From contig JAQFVV010000018.1 in assembly GCA_028023455.1 (NCBI GenBank), positions 4,617,800 through 4,681,799 of the forward strand: DNA of 64,000 nt, given 5' to 3'. Below are positions 12,376 through 24,432 of the stretch, in pieces. The position numbers were made by a program, and so were the translations under genes. Position 1 is the stretch's first letter; every line of letters begins with the position of its first letter. The notes below the pieces were generated by a model. The model saw nothing but the letters and a program-made list of their open reading frames with translations, was not told the origin of the DNA and did not search any database. Origin of the DNA: Epiperipatus broadwayi (Eukaryota > Onychophora > Udeonychophora > Euonychophora > Peripatidae).

Positions 12376-12870
12376 TAATTCAGATCGAGTGTCCAAATTC
12401 TAATAAGCGTAAGAATATCTTTAAAAATAGATATTGGCAATTTTAAGTAAATGAGATACCTCAGCCAACATGCTTACAAAAATACAATCAGAATTTATTT
12501 ATTAATGCTAATTTGAGTATAATTTTTAATCAATATAAATTCTTTTTTTAAAAAAATAGTACATTGAAAAGAATGTGTAGATTACAAAATAAGAGAATTA
12601 AGAAAAAGAAAAATAGTTATTTAAATTAGTTTTTCTAACTGATTATCCAATTAAAACATTTTGATAATGACTAAAAACAATGTTTTATTAAACAAAATTT
12701 CATGACAACACAAGTACATATATAATATTTAAATACAAGTACATTGTCTATACTGAACTTAATGTAATTAGAAGAGATTTGAACTCAGAATTTCAAGCTC
12801 CCTACAGCAATCCATTTCATATTATACAACCAATACACATGATCACATACATGTAGAAAAGATAAATAAT

Positions 12871-12922
12871 CTCCAATTTACATGTTTCTTGCTCAACAAA
12901 CACTTATCAGTTGGTCCAGATC
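12871..12922 (-). ncRNA. hammerhead motif in left arm of copy C4
   Basis: On the minus strand CCAA is followed by CTGATAA, a weakened stem II, an intact GAAAC box, a short stem III (loop TG or AT) and TTGGAGAT. CCAA pairs with TTGG, and GATC upstream can pair with GAT downstream as outer stem I. Confidence 0.55.
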
Positions 12923-12931
12923 ATCATCTCC

Positions 12932-12965
<34 letters not shown>

Positions 12966-12972
12966 GATGATG

Positions 12973-13012
<40 letters not shown>

Positions 13013-13125
13013 CAGTGCTCAGTTTATATTAAAATAACAGATCTTCAAATTTTAATAGACAGGTTTGCTATCTTAATATAAACTGTGCACTGATTATATA
13101 TATATATATATATGAGAGATATGAT

Positions 13126-13180
13126 GATCTGAACCAAATGATGAGTGCTAGTTTAGCATGAAATATGTATAGTGGAGATC
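13126..13180 (+). ncRNA. hammerhead motif in right arm of copy C4
   Basis: On the plus strand GATC at 13126 pairs with GATC at 13177-13180 as outer stem I. The core reads ATGATGA (C to A at the first position). Stem II is GTGCTA/TAGCAT over GTT, six pairs and the longest seen. GAAA follows, then a short stem III and the triplet ATA. The extra stem II pairs compared with other copies suggest compensatory change. Confidence 0.6.
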
Positions 13181-13240
13181 AGTTATCTTTTTCACATGTA
13201 AGTGGTCATATGTATCAGTTGCATAAAATGGAGCCTATAT

Positions 13241-13724
13241 ATATATATATATATAACAAAACCCACTACCCCAAAGTTGATGCTGCCAGATATACTGAAA
13301 CCACAGGGTACACCATACAATGATGTGAATACGGCTAAGTAGTTGGATGATTTGAATGAAATGTGTCAACTAACCTACAACAAGTCATATCCTAAATTTG
13401 TGATTTGATAGTACATTTAGGTGCATCAGATGTTACTGAATCAGTAATGGCATATAACAAAGGGAGTGCATTTCACTACTGTCAGACCTAGGCCTTTGAA
13501 TAGGATGCTAAAGATGTCACAATGAATTGCCCAGTTCCAAATCACATCTACTTTCAATATACTAACTTATAATTTACTAACAATATTTCAATGTAACTTA
13601 GACCAGTGCATATCATAACATCTCCCTTTTTAGGCCCCATTACCCACAGACTTCAAACTCAGGGAATTCTTGCAGTCAGCTCTCTTTAGGGATGGACTTG
13701 CTCAATTATATATATAAGCATAAA
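13241..13724. other. no gene recognised; moderately less AT-rich
   Basis: All frames carry frequent stops and no splice-consistent exon stood out. A short (TA)n opens the stretch. Confidence 0.4.
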
Positions 13725-13875
13725 TACTGATGATGATCAATTATTTATAAGAGCAATACATAATGATGATGATCATCATCAAACCTTTAATGGTGTAAAT
13801 GCACAATGATGATAGTGATGATCAAACATGTAGTGGTATAAATGCACAGTGATGATGGTTATGATCAAACAAAGA
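13725..13875 (+). repeat. degenerate minisatellite, unit about 50 bp
   Basis: Two to three imperfect units share the blocks ataaatgcaca, tgatgatgat and gatcaaac. This is simple tandem duplication with no coding sense. Confidence 0.65.
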
Positions 13876-13916
13876 TCAGATTGATTTAAACAACTTAATT
13901 TATTAACAACATATAT

Positions 13917-14315
13917 CAGGGGTCCCCAACCATATGCCCGCGGGCACCATGGCGCCCGCAGACCATTTTACGGGTGCCCACCGCTATCCAAACACGATAA
14001 AAAATTATTTATCTGATACAAATAAATTTAATTTTTAAAATTTCTTATAAATTATTGCATTATATTGAAATCAAATTATAGGGCATACTATACTTTTACA
14101 GCTTAAAAATATAAATGTTACTTATATGTTAAAATTTTATTTTTGAAATAAATATTTTTTTGTACATTATGTGTATTATTAACAATATCCAACTATAAAT
14201 TTACATTGAAAAAATAAATGGTGCCCGCCATCTGGTTGAAAAAAATAAATAGTGCCTGCCACCTGGCAAGTATTATAGAATGTGCTCTTATGTGCAAAAA
14301 GGTTGGGGACCCCTG
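13917..14315. mobile_element. hAT-type MITE with 8-bp target-site duplication
   Basis: The element starts caggggtccccaacc and ends with the exact reverse complement ggttggggacccctg, giving perfect 15-bp terminal inverted repeats. It is flanked by the 8-bp direct repeat acatatat at 13909-13916 and 14316-14323. The CAGGGG terminus and 8-bp duplication are diagnostic of the hAT superfamily. The 399-bp interior is non-coding, with subterminal ggcgcccgc and ggtgcccgcc motifs in inverted orientation. It is therefore a non-autonomous copy mobilised by a transposase encoded elsewhere. Confidence 0.95.
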
Positions 14316-14323
14316 ACATATAT

Positions 14324-17300
14324 AATAAATATTTACAAACAAAAAATAATAAAATAAATAAATATTCGGTTATCAAGAATGGTTTTTCTATCATCTTGAT
14401 GGGTTCACACAACAGAAACAAAATAATTTGAAGTATATTATATACAAAATTATACTATATAATTCATTAAATATATACATAAAACAAAAAAAAAGAAAAG
14501 CAAAATGAGAGTTCACTAATTCTAAAACTACTCCATTAATGTAATTATTAGAGTAATATTTTTAGGTTCAGGTAAATATATTTATAATGTTTTTATTAAA
14601 TATATATATATGGCCCCACTCCCATCTATGTGTGTGTGTAAGTCATAGTTAAAATTAATAATAGATACAAAGAAAATCCTTTTACTCAGTGGGTTAATTG
14701 CACTCAGAAGTAAAACAAAATTACAAGTAAATATTATTAAAATTTATTAGTAGACAAAATAATTTTGTTTGTCCTAAAGTTTGCCCCTCAATGTTAAATA
14801 TATAGAAACCTTACTTGTGGTCACCTTGATGGATCAATGTTGAATCTCCAGAGGAATCTGTAAATTTACTTTTATTAAAAATAATACATATTAATTGACT
14901 ATGATTTCTTTTTTTAAAATACATCAACATATGACACACATCTATTCACTACTTCCACTTTTATATTGCAGATGATCGAATTTGAAAAATGAATCTTGAA
15001 TACACAGTACAAAGAAATTACAATACATAAACTTTCAAATAAAAAAATGACAAAAGCAAAAAAAAATAATAATCATGTGAATCAAAATAAAATATATTTA
15101 TCCTGAGGAAAGCAAATATCAATCTCCATGCATACTGCTCTTATTCACAAACTCTGTTGCTATTTATGAATCTCATGCCTCTTGATTAAAACAAACACAT
15201 ATGAAATATCTCACCTGAGCATATATAAATTCATGGAAGATTGATGTACACCAGCATTCTCTAAATAGACATTTTGATTGTGAAATTTTATAATTTCATA
15301 ATTTCACAATTCTATAATTTCATAATGACATTGAAGCTAGCTTTGGAAAGTCACACAGCATTGGCTTTTTTATCCCTGATGCATTGTAAATGACCATTTT
15401 ATTAATCACTATTAATTATATTGTATTCCAATAGATATATGAAAATGGCTTAAAGAAACAATTAATTTCCAATATTTTCATGTTTCTTTTTTTATTATTT
15501 CTAAATAATAAATTCCAGTTTGCAGAATAAATTATGTCATTAGTTCATTCCTGCTAATTATAAATTGAAATTGAAATTTCCATTTTCCTTTTATCCAAAA
15601 TAAAGATTTTATATTAACTTGAAAATACAGATATTAAAATTACTGTTTTTAAACGCCAAATTTTTTTTTTCTTTTATTTTACAAAAGAAAGAAAAACTTT
15701 GCTTAACTACTGTCAGTTCAATTGTCAATTTTTAAGTGAAAAACACTAATTTGTCACATGTTAGCTAAAATCCTATTGTTACAACTTAATAAAAAAAAAA
15801 TTATAAAACATTATTATTATTTTTATTTAATTTTCATTATTCCAAATTCGATCATTTATCAACAATTTTGACTCCATATCTAAATTTTGACCTTTGTCAT
15901 GTTTGTTCTATAAGTCAATTTATTAGTATTTTAGTTAATGATATTAAATGAATAAAAGAAAAACAACTAATTTCTACCAATAGATGAACATATTAGTTTA
16001 TATGCATATATACTTCATGTGTATAGCAAATTTGTTTGCTTTCTCACAATAGATATAAAAAAATAAGAATTAATTTCTCAAACACATTAGTTTATCTGTA
16101 TGTTTATATATGTATATACTACATTTGTATAAGCAAGTATATAAGATATTTTATTTGCCTACCACTTGGTCTGAATTCAAACATTGTGAAAAAAATTGGG
16201 ATAGGTGTGAAGGTTTGTTGTAAGCCATCTCTTACAATATATGTCAATAATTTACTATTGAACTATAGAAATATGTATAACCAATCAGACATCAGATTAA
16301 TTATAACACTCCTCATATTTAAAAATTTTATTGCAGTGTAAGTATTCACCACTAAGATTTCAGACTTATGCTCTCTTACTCCACATATATTTTAAAAGAT
16401 CTTCTACTCACAGATGAAATCATGTCTAAAATAATTGAAATGTATAAGATTTTTATAGTGTTATATTAATAAGTTAATAATCATATATATATATTATATT
16501 AATAAGTTAATAATCATATATATATATATATATATATATATAAGTTTAATTGTAAATTTAAGGTGTAAAATAAACTAAACATAATCTACTTATGTTATAT
16601 ATAAATATCAGATTGTAATTTCTGTAAGGACATTCAAAAGACTTTAAGTTTTAATTCATTATGACAATAGAGTTTTTAATATGTGTATAGTGAATGAAAG
16701 TGGTTCCCAAATTTTTATAGTAGTATATAGTTATTGGATAATATGATAGATCTTTAAATATTAGAAGTAAACTGATAAAATTTGAGATTTGTTTTAGATA
16801 TATAGTTAAAAACTGAGGCTGATTGACTCATACGATAATGTGGATTGGAAGTTCTAAGTAAGATTGGTTATGCTGTAAAAGTTTCTTGATGTTCCAGTGA
16901 TCTTTTTCCTCTAATATTTCTATTTAAAACTGTGATAGAATCATTTATCAACTTCAGAAGTACATTTTCTTTCCAAACTTTCTTTTTGAAGTCATTAAAA
17001 TATACCAATATTAAAACAATCATTATTGTTCATAATAGTATATACAGTACATATTGGTTTTATAAGTATCAGTTTTGTTTTTCTAGTAAAGTCTAATATC
17101 TGTATATGAATGATAGTGGCCCACATAAACACTGATAAAATGTTTCAATTTCTTAAAGTATATAATCCAATGTTTGTGTGTTTAAATTTTTTTTAAATAA
17201 TAATTATTCATTCTATCTTTATATGTTCAATTTAGAAGCTTTGATTGGAAGTTTTAATTCTATCTTGACTAATTTAAATTTCCATTTTTTGTGATTATTT

Positions 17301-18249
17301 AAATATATGTTGTCTTCATATATTTTAGAAGTAGCTAATGTAAGATGAAACTACCTTCAGTTCATTTCTAAACATTTATGAATAATTGGTTTTATGAGTG
17401 AACTGGATTGTTTTATGATATATTGGTGGATTAGTATTTTATATGTAAAAAAAACACCTTGTTTTGGTGGATAAAGTTTTTTATAATGAGAACAAAAAAA
17501 ATAGACTATAAATAATTCCTATTCACAGATTTAAAAAATTTCTACAGATCTTGTAAATCATCTTATTCATTTTCTTCAGTGTTAATCTATCTTCATGTTT
17601 TAGTAGGTTTTGTTCTTAATAATCATTTCATCTATTGTTTATATCAAAATTTTGATGAATCATAGATGAAGAAAATTAAAATAAGCTTATAAACAGTTAC
17701 TATTGAGAATTTTTACAGATTTTCTTATAGTACATAATGTACTATTTTAATTTTAATGACTAGAAATTATATTATATTTAATTTAGATATAAACTTTAAA
17801 TTTAATTAAAGATTAAGTGTATTTGTTCTTACTAAATACACTCATACTGTATTACTAATTCAAATACCAATTTTTTCTCCCCATGTCTAATATCTTAAAT
17901 ATACTTCTATCTCATCATGCTCATTGTTAGAACTATGAATGTAGCTTGTATCAAAACACTTTGAATTAAAATTAAATCTAAAAGCTTATGTGTTTTTTTA
18001 ACTTTTCTATTAGATTGATCGAAGGTTATTTCTGGGACAAACAAAACGTGGAATTCCATAGATCCCTTGCTCCTGGTTTTTAGGTCTTTTTCTTTCTTTT
18101 TTTTTTTTTTTTGAAGATGCAGGGAGATCAACATGTTTCTTGATGTTGGAAAATTAGTTAAATTAAACAAAAAAAATCTGCTAATCATGTCAGTAACCTA
18201 ATGTAAAAAAAAATTGTTCATTCTTCAAAATTAAAAGATTACATATATA
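14324..18249. other. AT-rich non-coding sequence
   Basis: I see no supported gene. A tandem duplication of ttatattaataagttaataa with (TA)n lies at about 16465-16543. The frames at 16036-16341 and 17907-18188 have low-complexity, AT-driven translations without motifs. Confidence 0.45.
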
Positions 18250-18366
18250 TTCTAATTACTTGATAAAAAATCAAGTTAGATGTCACATGACCTAATTTAA
18301 TAAAGCTTGTGTTTATAAATGTTATGTATAGAGCTTGCAAAATAATCTCTTAGCAAGCTTTGAGAA

Positions 18367-18420
18367 TATCCTCAACCGCAGACCGGTTTCTGTTTCTGGC
18401 ATCATCAGTGAGATGCTAGG
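18367..18420 (-). ncRNA. hammerhead motif in left part of family B
   Basis: On the minus strand CTCA precedes an intact CTGATGA box (18402-18408). A weak stem II with loop CAGAA, an intact GAAA, and a stem III of AC/GU around loop CG follow. The cleavage triplet is GUC, the most favourable natural triplet. The predicted cut is between 18381 and 18380, followed by TGCGG, which pairs imperfectly with the upstream strand. Further out, GGATATTC pairs with gaatatcc. Confidence 0.7.
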
Positions 18421-18650
18421 ATATTCAGCATTAGATTAAAAATATTAAGACAAGCCCAGCACTTTATCTAATGTATAACTATTGAGAAGAAAATCTGAAA
18501 TTGTCAGACATCCATATGTCTTCCAATCTAGATATCTAACTCAAATAGCTATATGGGACTGAACTAAGTTCAGATGCACCATATATTAATAGCTTTAGCA
18601 ATATAAAATCGCCAAAGCCTTAATAGCAAAAAATAAAATGCTAAAAAGAA

Positions 18651-18768
18651 TCAAGACAGATGTCACCTGACCTAATTTAATAAAGCTTGTGTTTACAAAT
18701 GTTATATATAGAGCTTGCAAAATAAGCTCTTAACAAGCTTTGAGAATATTCTCAACCCCAGACCCAGC
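18651..18768 (-). repeat. internal terminal-repeat copy within family B
   Basis: This segment is a direct repeat of about 18269-18385 (shared blocks aatttaataaagcttgtgtt and gagcttgcaaaataa). On the minus strand it begins GGGTC/TGGGG, starting 5 nt before the position corresponding to ribozyme cleavage. It therefore acts as the upstream copy of a terminal repeat whose boundary is the self-cleavage site. Confidence 0.75.
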
Positions 18769-19040
18769 TTTATTAAATTAGGTCATGTGACATCTGACTT
18801 GATTTTTTTTTTAGCATTTAATTTTTTGCTATTAAGGCTTTGGCGATTTTATATTGCTAAAGCTATTAATATATGGTGTATCTGAACTTAGTTCAGTCCC
18901 ATATGGCTATTTGAGTTAGATAGCTGGATTGGAAAACATATAGATGTCTGACAATTTCAGATTTTTTTCTCAATAATTATGCATTAGATAAAGTGCTAGG
19001 TTTGTCCTAGTATTTTTAATCTAATGCTGAATATCCTGGT

Positions 19041-19090
19041 ACCTCACTGACGACGCCAGAAGCAGAAACCGATCTGGGGTTGAGGATATT
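19041..19090 (+). ncRNA. hammerhead motif in right part of family B
   Basis: On the plus strand ACCTCA pairs with TGGGGT as a 6-bp stem I (one G-U pair). The box is CTGACGA (19047-19053), allowed because the fourth-from-last base is variable in the consensus CUGANGA. Stem II is short (GC/GC, loop CAGAA) and is followed by GAAA. Stem III has one A-U pair plus a C-A mismatch, and the triplet is AUC. An outer helix GAATATCC/GGATATTC (19028-19035 with 19084-19091) extends stem I. Confidence 0.7.
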
Positions 19091-19149
19091 CTCATAGCTT
19101 GTTAAGAGATTATTTTGCAAGCTCTATATATAACAATTCTAATTACTTG

Positions 19150-19793
19150 CAAGTAATATATTATTAACTACAAATTTCTTTTTAAGATGATAGCGTGATC
19201 AGCTCTTGTTAAAAGATTTTTGTCACAAAAAATATTCTCATAAAATAATAATAAAATTGAAAAAATGCACATGTTTTTGTAAGCATAGACTTTCTTAAAT
19301 CAACTTATGTAAACAATGACATCAATTTTTTTAATAATTTAAATGCTCTGACAAGGCCGTTATTCATTAATATTAACTTTTATGTTAACTTTGTATGAAA
19401 AAAAAATGTAAAACATTATTTCCATGAAAGTTTTATAACAAACGTAATGTTTATTTATCTAAACTAAATAGAATGTTTTTATTTTTCTATTACAAAACTT
19501 GGTTTTCAGAAAAAAAATCGTGAGGAGATCTGGATTACAGTAGATAAAGAAGAACCCATAAAAAAGTAACTCACTCGTTTATATATTTCAGTGAAATAAA
19601 TAAAAATATAATTTCAAGACAAGAGTTTTCTACAGCAGAATCAAATCTGCATTTTTTTATTGTTGCTGAGAAATATGTTAGTCACTCGGGAATATTAGTA
19701 ATAAATAGTACTTTAAAATAACATTTAACTCTGTTCTGAATCAATAACATATATAAGGCAATAACCTAAACAACATTGCAGATTTAACCGTTT
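19150..19793. other. AT-rich non-coding sequence
   Basis: Nothing is recognised between the family B element and the tRNA-derived insertion. Confidence 0.5.
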
Positions 19794-19809
19794 AAGTCTG
19801 TTTCTAAAT

Positions 19810-19915
19810 ATCTTGCGTTGTTAGCCGAGAGGTATCGCAGCTGCCATGCAAGGAAATAGTTGGTTGCAGACGGTTGTGGGTTCGCGACCGATGCTATGAC
19901 ATATGGAAAAAAAAA
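19810..19915 (+). mobile_element. tRNA-derived retroposon (SINE or tRNA retropseudogene) with 16-bp TSD
   Basis: The insert is flanked by the perfect 16-bp direct repeat aagtctgtttctaaat at 19794-19809 and 19916-19931, and it ends in an A run, as expected for target-primed insertion of a polyadenylated RNA. Inside, gttagccgagaggta matches an RNA polymerase III A box and tgggttcgcgacc a B box. Their spacing of about 60 nt fits a class II tRNA (Leu or Ser type, with long variable arm). Acceptor-stem pairing is poor, so it is not a working tRNA. At about 106 bp it carries little beyond the tRNA part. Confidence 0.85.
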
Positions 19916-19931
19916 AAGTCTGTTTCTAAAT

Positions 19932-21984
19932 GACCAATATATAATGACAATATTTCAAATAGAATTGTAATTTTTTAGTAGCAATATTGTATAATTAGCA
20001 TATACGTATACAATAATAACAATTCTAATAGCACTCTCAAATTATTATTTTTGTTTAATTCCTAACAATATTTATATAATGTAATAGCAACTTAATTAAA
20101 AGAAAATTATTATTCAAGTTTTCTCCTAAATAATTAACAAAAAACTGTAATTGTAATTTGGCCTGCATTCTCAAATTATCATTTAAATTTGTTCCAGAAT
20201 AATAAATAAATAAATAAATAAATAAAACACTGTATGTTATAGCAGTTTAAAGAGCACTTGGAAAATTATCATTATACTCCTTTCTGGATAATTAACATAT
20301 ACAATTTCCATCTTTAGTATATTATCACAAAATAAATAGATATATAATAATATCCCTTTATGAACTAATAAAGGCTTATACATTTATGATTTGTTTGCTG
20401 TGATAATACATCAAAAACAAAACTTAACTAACAATCCGATTATTCACATACTATACTGATACACATTAAAGTATAATACTGTTTACATATATCAGAATAC
20501 ATTTGCTCTTAGTTCTATAATTCTAAGTTATATACTTATGGATCATCCATTATATATAGTGGTTCTATTACAAATACCTATATCGTAAATAGTTGTACCT
20601 TATTGATCAATATTATAATAAAAAAAAGCTTTTTTGTTTTTAACTTGACTAAGATTTTAATAAAGTTAAACTTTAAAATGATTGTAAACAAAGTAAATAT
20701 ACTTTATTTTATACGAATTTGATAACACTTTTTATATTTTAAGGACAGATTAAATGAAGTACCTAAGTAAATATTCAAAAATGTTTTGTAATAACTTGGT
20801 TTATTGAAATGAAACTATATCAAATCATACCAAATACAATTGTGGTAGAATAGCACAGACCACTTTTAAGTTTATTTTGAACATTTTTTTTAACTTTGGA
20901 AGGCCTTGAACAATTGAATCCCTGAGCTGTCTTCATAGGCATTACTTAAAATTGTTTGTTTAACTTAATAGAAGCAAAGTAAAACAGTTTTTTAAATGGT
21001 TAAATAATTTATCATTATCCGTTGAATCATATTTTTTTGGAAGATGGTCAAAATTGAATTTTAAACATACTAAAGCTTAATTTAAAATTTGGTAATTAAA
21101 AAATTATGTCTTTGGCTTAAATGTTGCAAATATCTAAATAAAAGCTGTGCTAAAAAACAAATAAAAACGGGAGCAGAAGCCAAGTTAAAAGAATTCAATT
21201 TGAAACACTTTTTAGGAAAAATGGATTTATTAAAAAAATTACATATTGTGGAAAAATAGATATAAAACAATGAGAATTCACAAATTTAAACAGATATAAA
21301 CAAATAATTTTGTAAACAACCTCAGTATAAAATGAGGGGATGGATAAACTAATTGCTTAAGAATATATAAATATACATAATGTGAGTTCTTTGGGTATTT
21401 TATTTTAATTTTTGGATGATATCTATAAATCTTCTTCGATATAATATGCAATTAAAAATAAACCATGACTCAGCGCCCAAAAAGTATGATGCTTCACTTT
21501 CAGTAATGAAGGCCATGTTATATTACAGTTGTATTGTTTCATTTTTTTTAGCCAATCTATGGACAGCCATTGAGCAACTCACTTTAGCTTTATTAACCAG
21601 AATTGGATATCTGTCTGGATTGACTATGAACTAAATATCTAGAAGTAAAAGATCATAAGCTTATTTACATCTAAAAATATGTCCAAAATTTAACCAATTG
21701 TGATTGAACTTCAGGTTGTGGACATGAGTAATAAAAATTCTTAATTCACAAAAATGTTTTAGGATAGTGTGATTTTAAATAGACTGAAATGTAATCTAAA
21801 AAATGAGCAATGCAATGCTAAGACATTATTAAATCTTACCGGAGTAATTTTCAGGAAGTGAAAAGCAAATTAATGTTTTGTAAATTTTGATGACTAATGG
21901 AAAAAAACCTTCCTATAATGTATATGTTACATAAGACTCTTAGTTATAATTAATTGGAAGATTTGAAAATATTCATTTCATTAG
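19932..21984. other. AT-rich non-coding sequence
   Basis: An (AAAT)n run lies at about 20200-20226. The open frame at 21416-21634 shows no domain. No gene is supported. Confidence 0.45.
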
Positions 21985-22096
21985 GCGAATCAATGTTGAT
22001 TACAAAGAGATTGCAATGGGTGCTCAGCATCTGGATGCTGCTTGGTTTTTTGAGAGTGAAAACGAAATACAAAAGAAATTAATTACATTAAGTTAA
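21985..22096 (+). CDS. candidate terminal exon of an unknown gene
   Basis: A polypyrimidine-like stretch ending ttcatttcattag (to 21984) could be a 3' splice site. From the phase-1 base at 21985 an open frame of 36 codons runs to TAA at 22094-22096. The translation includes VDYKEIAMGAQHLDAAWFFE. It is mixed and protein-like, unlike the Ile/Asn/Lys/Phe-dominated frames around it, and base composition is locally richer in G+C. No upstream exon, start codon or recognisable domain was found, and the frame is short enough to occur by chance. Confidence 0.28.
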
Positions 22097-24326
22097 TCAT
22101 AATTTCTTGATTGAAGGATTAACTATGACTAAGATAATCACAATTTTTTTAATTATAGGATTAACTAGTAATGTTGGTAAATAACTGCCTTATTAATGCG
22201 GAAATCATTAATTAACTTACAATTGATGATTCCAAAAAACCAATAACAAGATTTAATATAAAAAAATAAGTCATCTGATTAATAAGAGACCTGAGTGGAA
22301 TCATTGTTCACATGTATAATAATCAATCCCTGAATAAAAGAACAGAAGATTCAAGATAGAAAATAATCAAAGGCCTTCATCAGAAATATCTAGTTTTTTT
22401 AGTAAGGATAAGCATTGTAGATACCAAAGTGATTCTTCATTATACAGTTTTATCCAACTTATTATTAGAGAAACCTGATTGTCAGTTTTATAAACAATTG
22501 AAATCAGTGATAGAATTAATGTAAAGGTTATTAGATAGGAAACATTAAGATTTTCATCATATTGCATCTAATTTGTAAATAAATGATTACTAGTTACTAA
22601 TTTCCAGTAAGAAATCTCATTTAGTAATTTTCGACTAGTTTTGTGTGGCAAAAAAAAAACCACTGAAGCTCTACTTTACCCATAAAGACATATATAGCAC
22701 ATGACAGCTTGTGCAAGAGCCCTGAATTGCAATAGCATAACGAGAATTTTGATGTCCTAGAAAATTACCTAATAATCTTAAAAGCAAAACGAAAAAAAAA
22801 TAATTGAAAATCTAATAAAAAATATCATTGTTTAGTTGAGCTTGTAATAAATTATACTATATGTAAATGACTTTTTTCTTCTTGTCCTTTTTTTTTTTGT
22901 TTTTTGTTTGCTTTATTCATAATATCGTTTGTATAAAATGATTTATATAATTAATTTGATTATTAATGTAAAAATAAAGTTAAATATTATTGTGTACAAT
23001 TGTTTTTGTAATATTATTTTTAAAAAGCTTTGAATCAATTTGTTTTTATCTAACATAAATAGAAGACTTACATATATTCTTTTATCTATATTATTTAATT
23101 TGTCATTAATAAAATTATTTACTTACTATGTTATTTATATTAGGCAAAAACAATTTGATTCAAATTTTTATCAAAATAATAAAAAATCTTTTATTTCAAT
23201 ATTGTTTTAAATCCATAATTTTCTAGAACTACATCACAAATTTTATGTTGACTAGTGTAATCGGAGTTAAGTTGTTTACAATTACTGTAATGCAGATACA
23301 GCGACGTCCTGACATCCCTATATTTTGTGCCAAGCTCTCTTAACAGATGTTGATGTTATATATGTTTTAATTATAAGTTTTGTTTACAATTTAATACCAA
23401 TTATTTACTTTATTGTTCTGTAACTAAACAGTATTTTTCAACATAGGCACACATACATGTTTATAACCCAGACAGTTTATCACTTATATAATTTGCAAAT
23501 ACAAATTAAACTTTTAGTATATTTTTTTAGAAAAATAATAATGCAACTATTAATAATAAATTGAGAAAACACATTTTCATATATGTTTACTTCGCATATG
23601 TTTACTCATTGACATTTACTCAAATAATAATTAATATATATTAAGGCTATAACCTAAGACTATATGCCTAAATGCGACAGCAGAGATCTCTACAAATCCT
23701 AACACAAGATTAAAATGTAATTTCACTGTATCTTTTTTTAAATTTAAAATGAATTATGAAGTGCTAAACTATTCACTTACTAAAGCCATTGATATATCAG
23801 AAGAGGTTTCAGTTTTAAGCAATATTGGGCTCTAAATATCTGGAGAATACAGGACATTTGAAATATGCAAAGTTGATGGAGTTTCATCATTTGTTGTGAT
23901 ATTTTTTTCATTCGTTTAAATGATCTTACGAAGATTGTAATAAAGCCTAATTTTGTATTTAAGAATAATGGCTATAGTGCAGCTTAAACCTTTTATATTT
24001 TTTTAATTATAAAATTATATGCTTTAACTCAAATTACTGTAATTATAAATATATCATAGCTGTATTGAGAAAGACTTTCTTAAAGTTTGTTTTATGTGCT
24101 TAGCCAGACTTCCAGCTTCTATGACTCTCTTAGAGTGTTCTTCTATGAGTCATAGATGTTCACATTGATTATTCTTTTTTCTTTTTCATCTTCTGATAAT
24201 GATAATATAACCAATTCTTTTTAACTTCTCACTTGTTAGATATTCTTTATGGCTTTCAATATTTCTACAACTTTTTTATTAGTCATATCAATAAACCATT
24301 TTCCTTGAATTCTTGTGGAATTTTTT
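22097..24326. other. AT-rich non-coding sequence
   Basis: No element or exon is recognised. A short perfect hairpin, tctatgactc with gagtcataga, lies at 24118-24156. Confidence 0.45.
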
Positions 24327-24432
24327 ATAAAAGTAGCCAGTAAATGAATTAAAATATATAAAAAAAACTGTAATTGCTTGCTAAATATTATATGGAGTGA
24401 GATCATTAAATTCATTTACTGGCTACTTTTAT
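24327..24432. repeat. inverted repeat with 24-bp perfect arms
   Basis: ataaaagtagccagtaaatg (starting 24327) and its complement ending at 24432 form 24-bp perfect arms around a spacer of about 58 bp. This could be a tiny MITE or a cruciform-forming site. No clear target duplication is visible. Confidence 0.75.

Larger units (their letters stand above)
12760..13240. mobile_element. family C fold-back element (copy C4) with internal (TA)n arrays
   Basis: Left arm about 12760-13064 and right arm about 13068-13240 are imperfect inverted copies of family C sequence. Recognisable blocks are cagtgctcagtttatatt (left) with its complement (right) and the hammerhead region on each arm. Two long (TA)n runs (about 12937-13010) sit where other copies carry short TA stretches, so the microsatellite grew from an element-borne seed. 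Confidence 0.8.
18263..19136. mobile_element. family B compound fold-back element with 13-bp flanking repeats
   Basis: The element is bounded by the 13-bp direct repeat ttctaattacttg at 18250-18262 and 19137-19149. On the minus strand, sequence from about 18765 to 18381 forms a unit bounded at both ends by the same hammerhead cleavage context, followed by a second partial unit to 18263. Joined to it at about 18768 is a plus-strand, truncated copy running to 19136. Arms match over several hundred bases (for example tttggcgattttatattgct and its complement). There is no coding capacity. The layout of direct terminal repeats plus an inverted truncated copy resembles Penelope-like elements. Confidence 0.85.

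Noticed and set aside
24118-24156. Short hairpin resembling a terminator or microRNA precursor
   Set aside because: Its arms are only 10 bp, with nothing else to support an RNA gene. Such hairpins are expected by chance in 64 kb.
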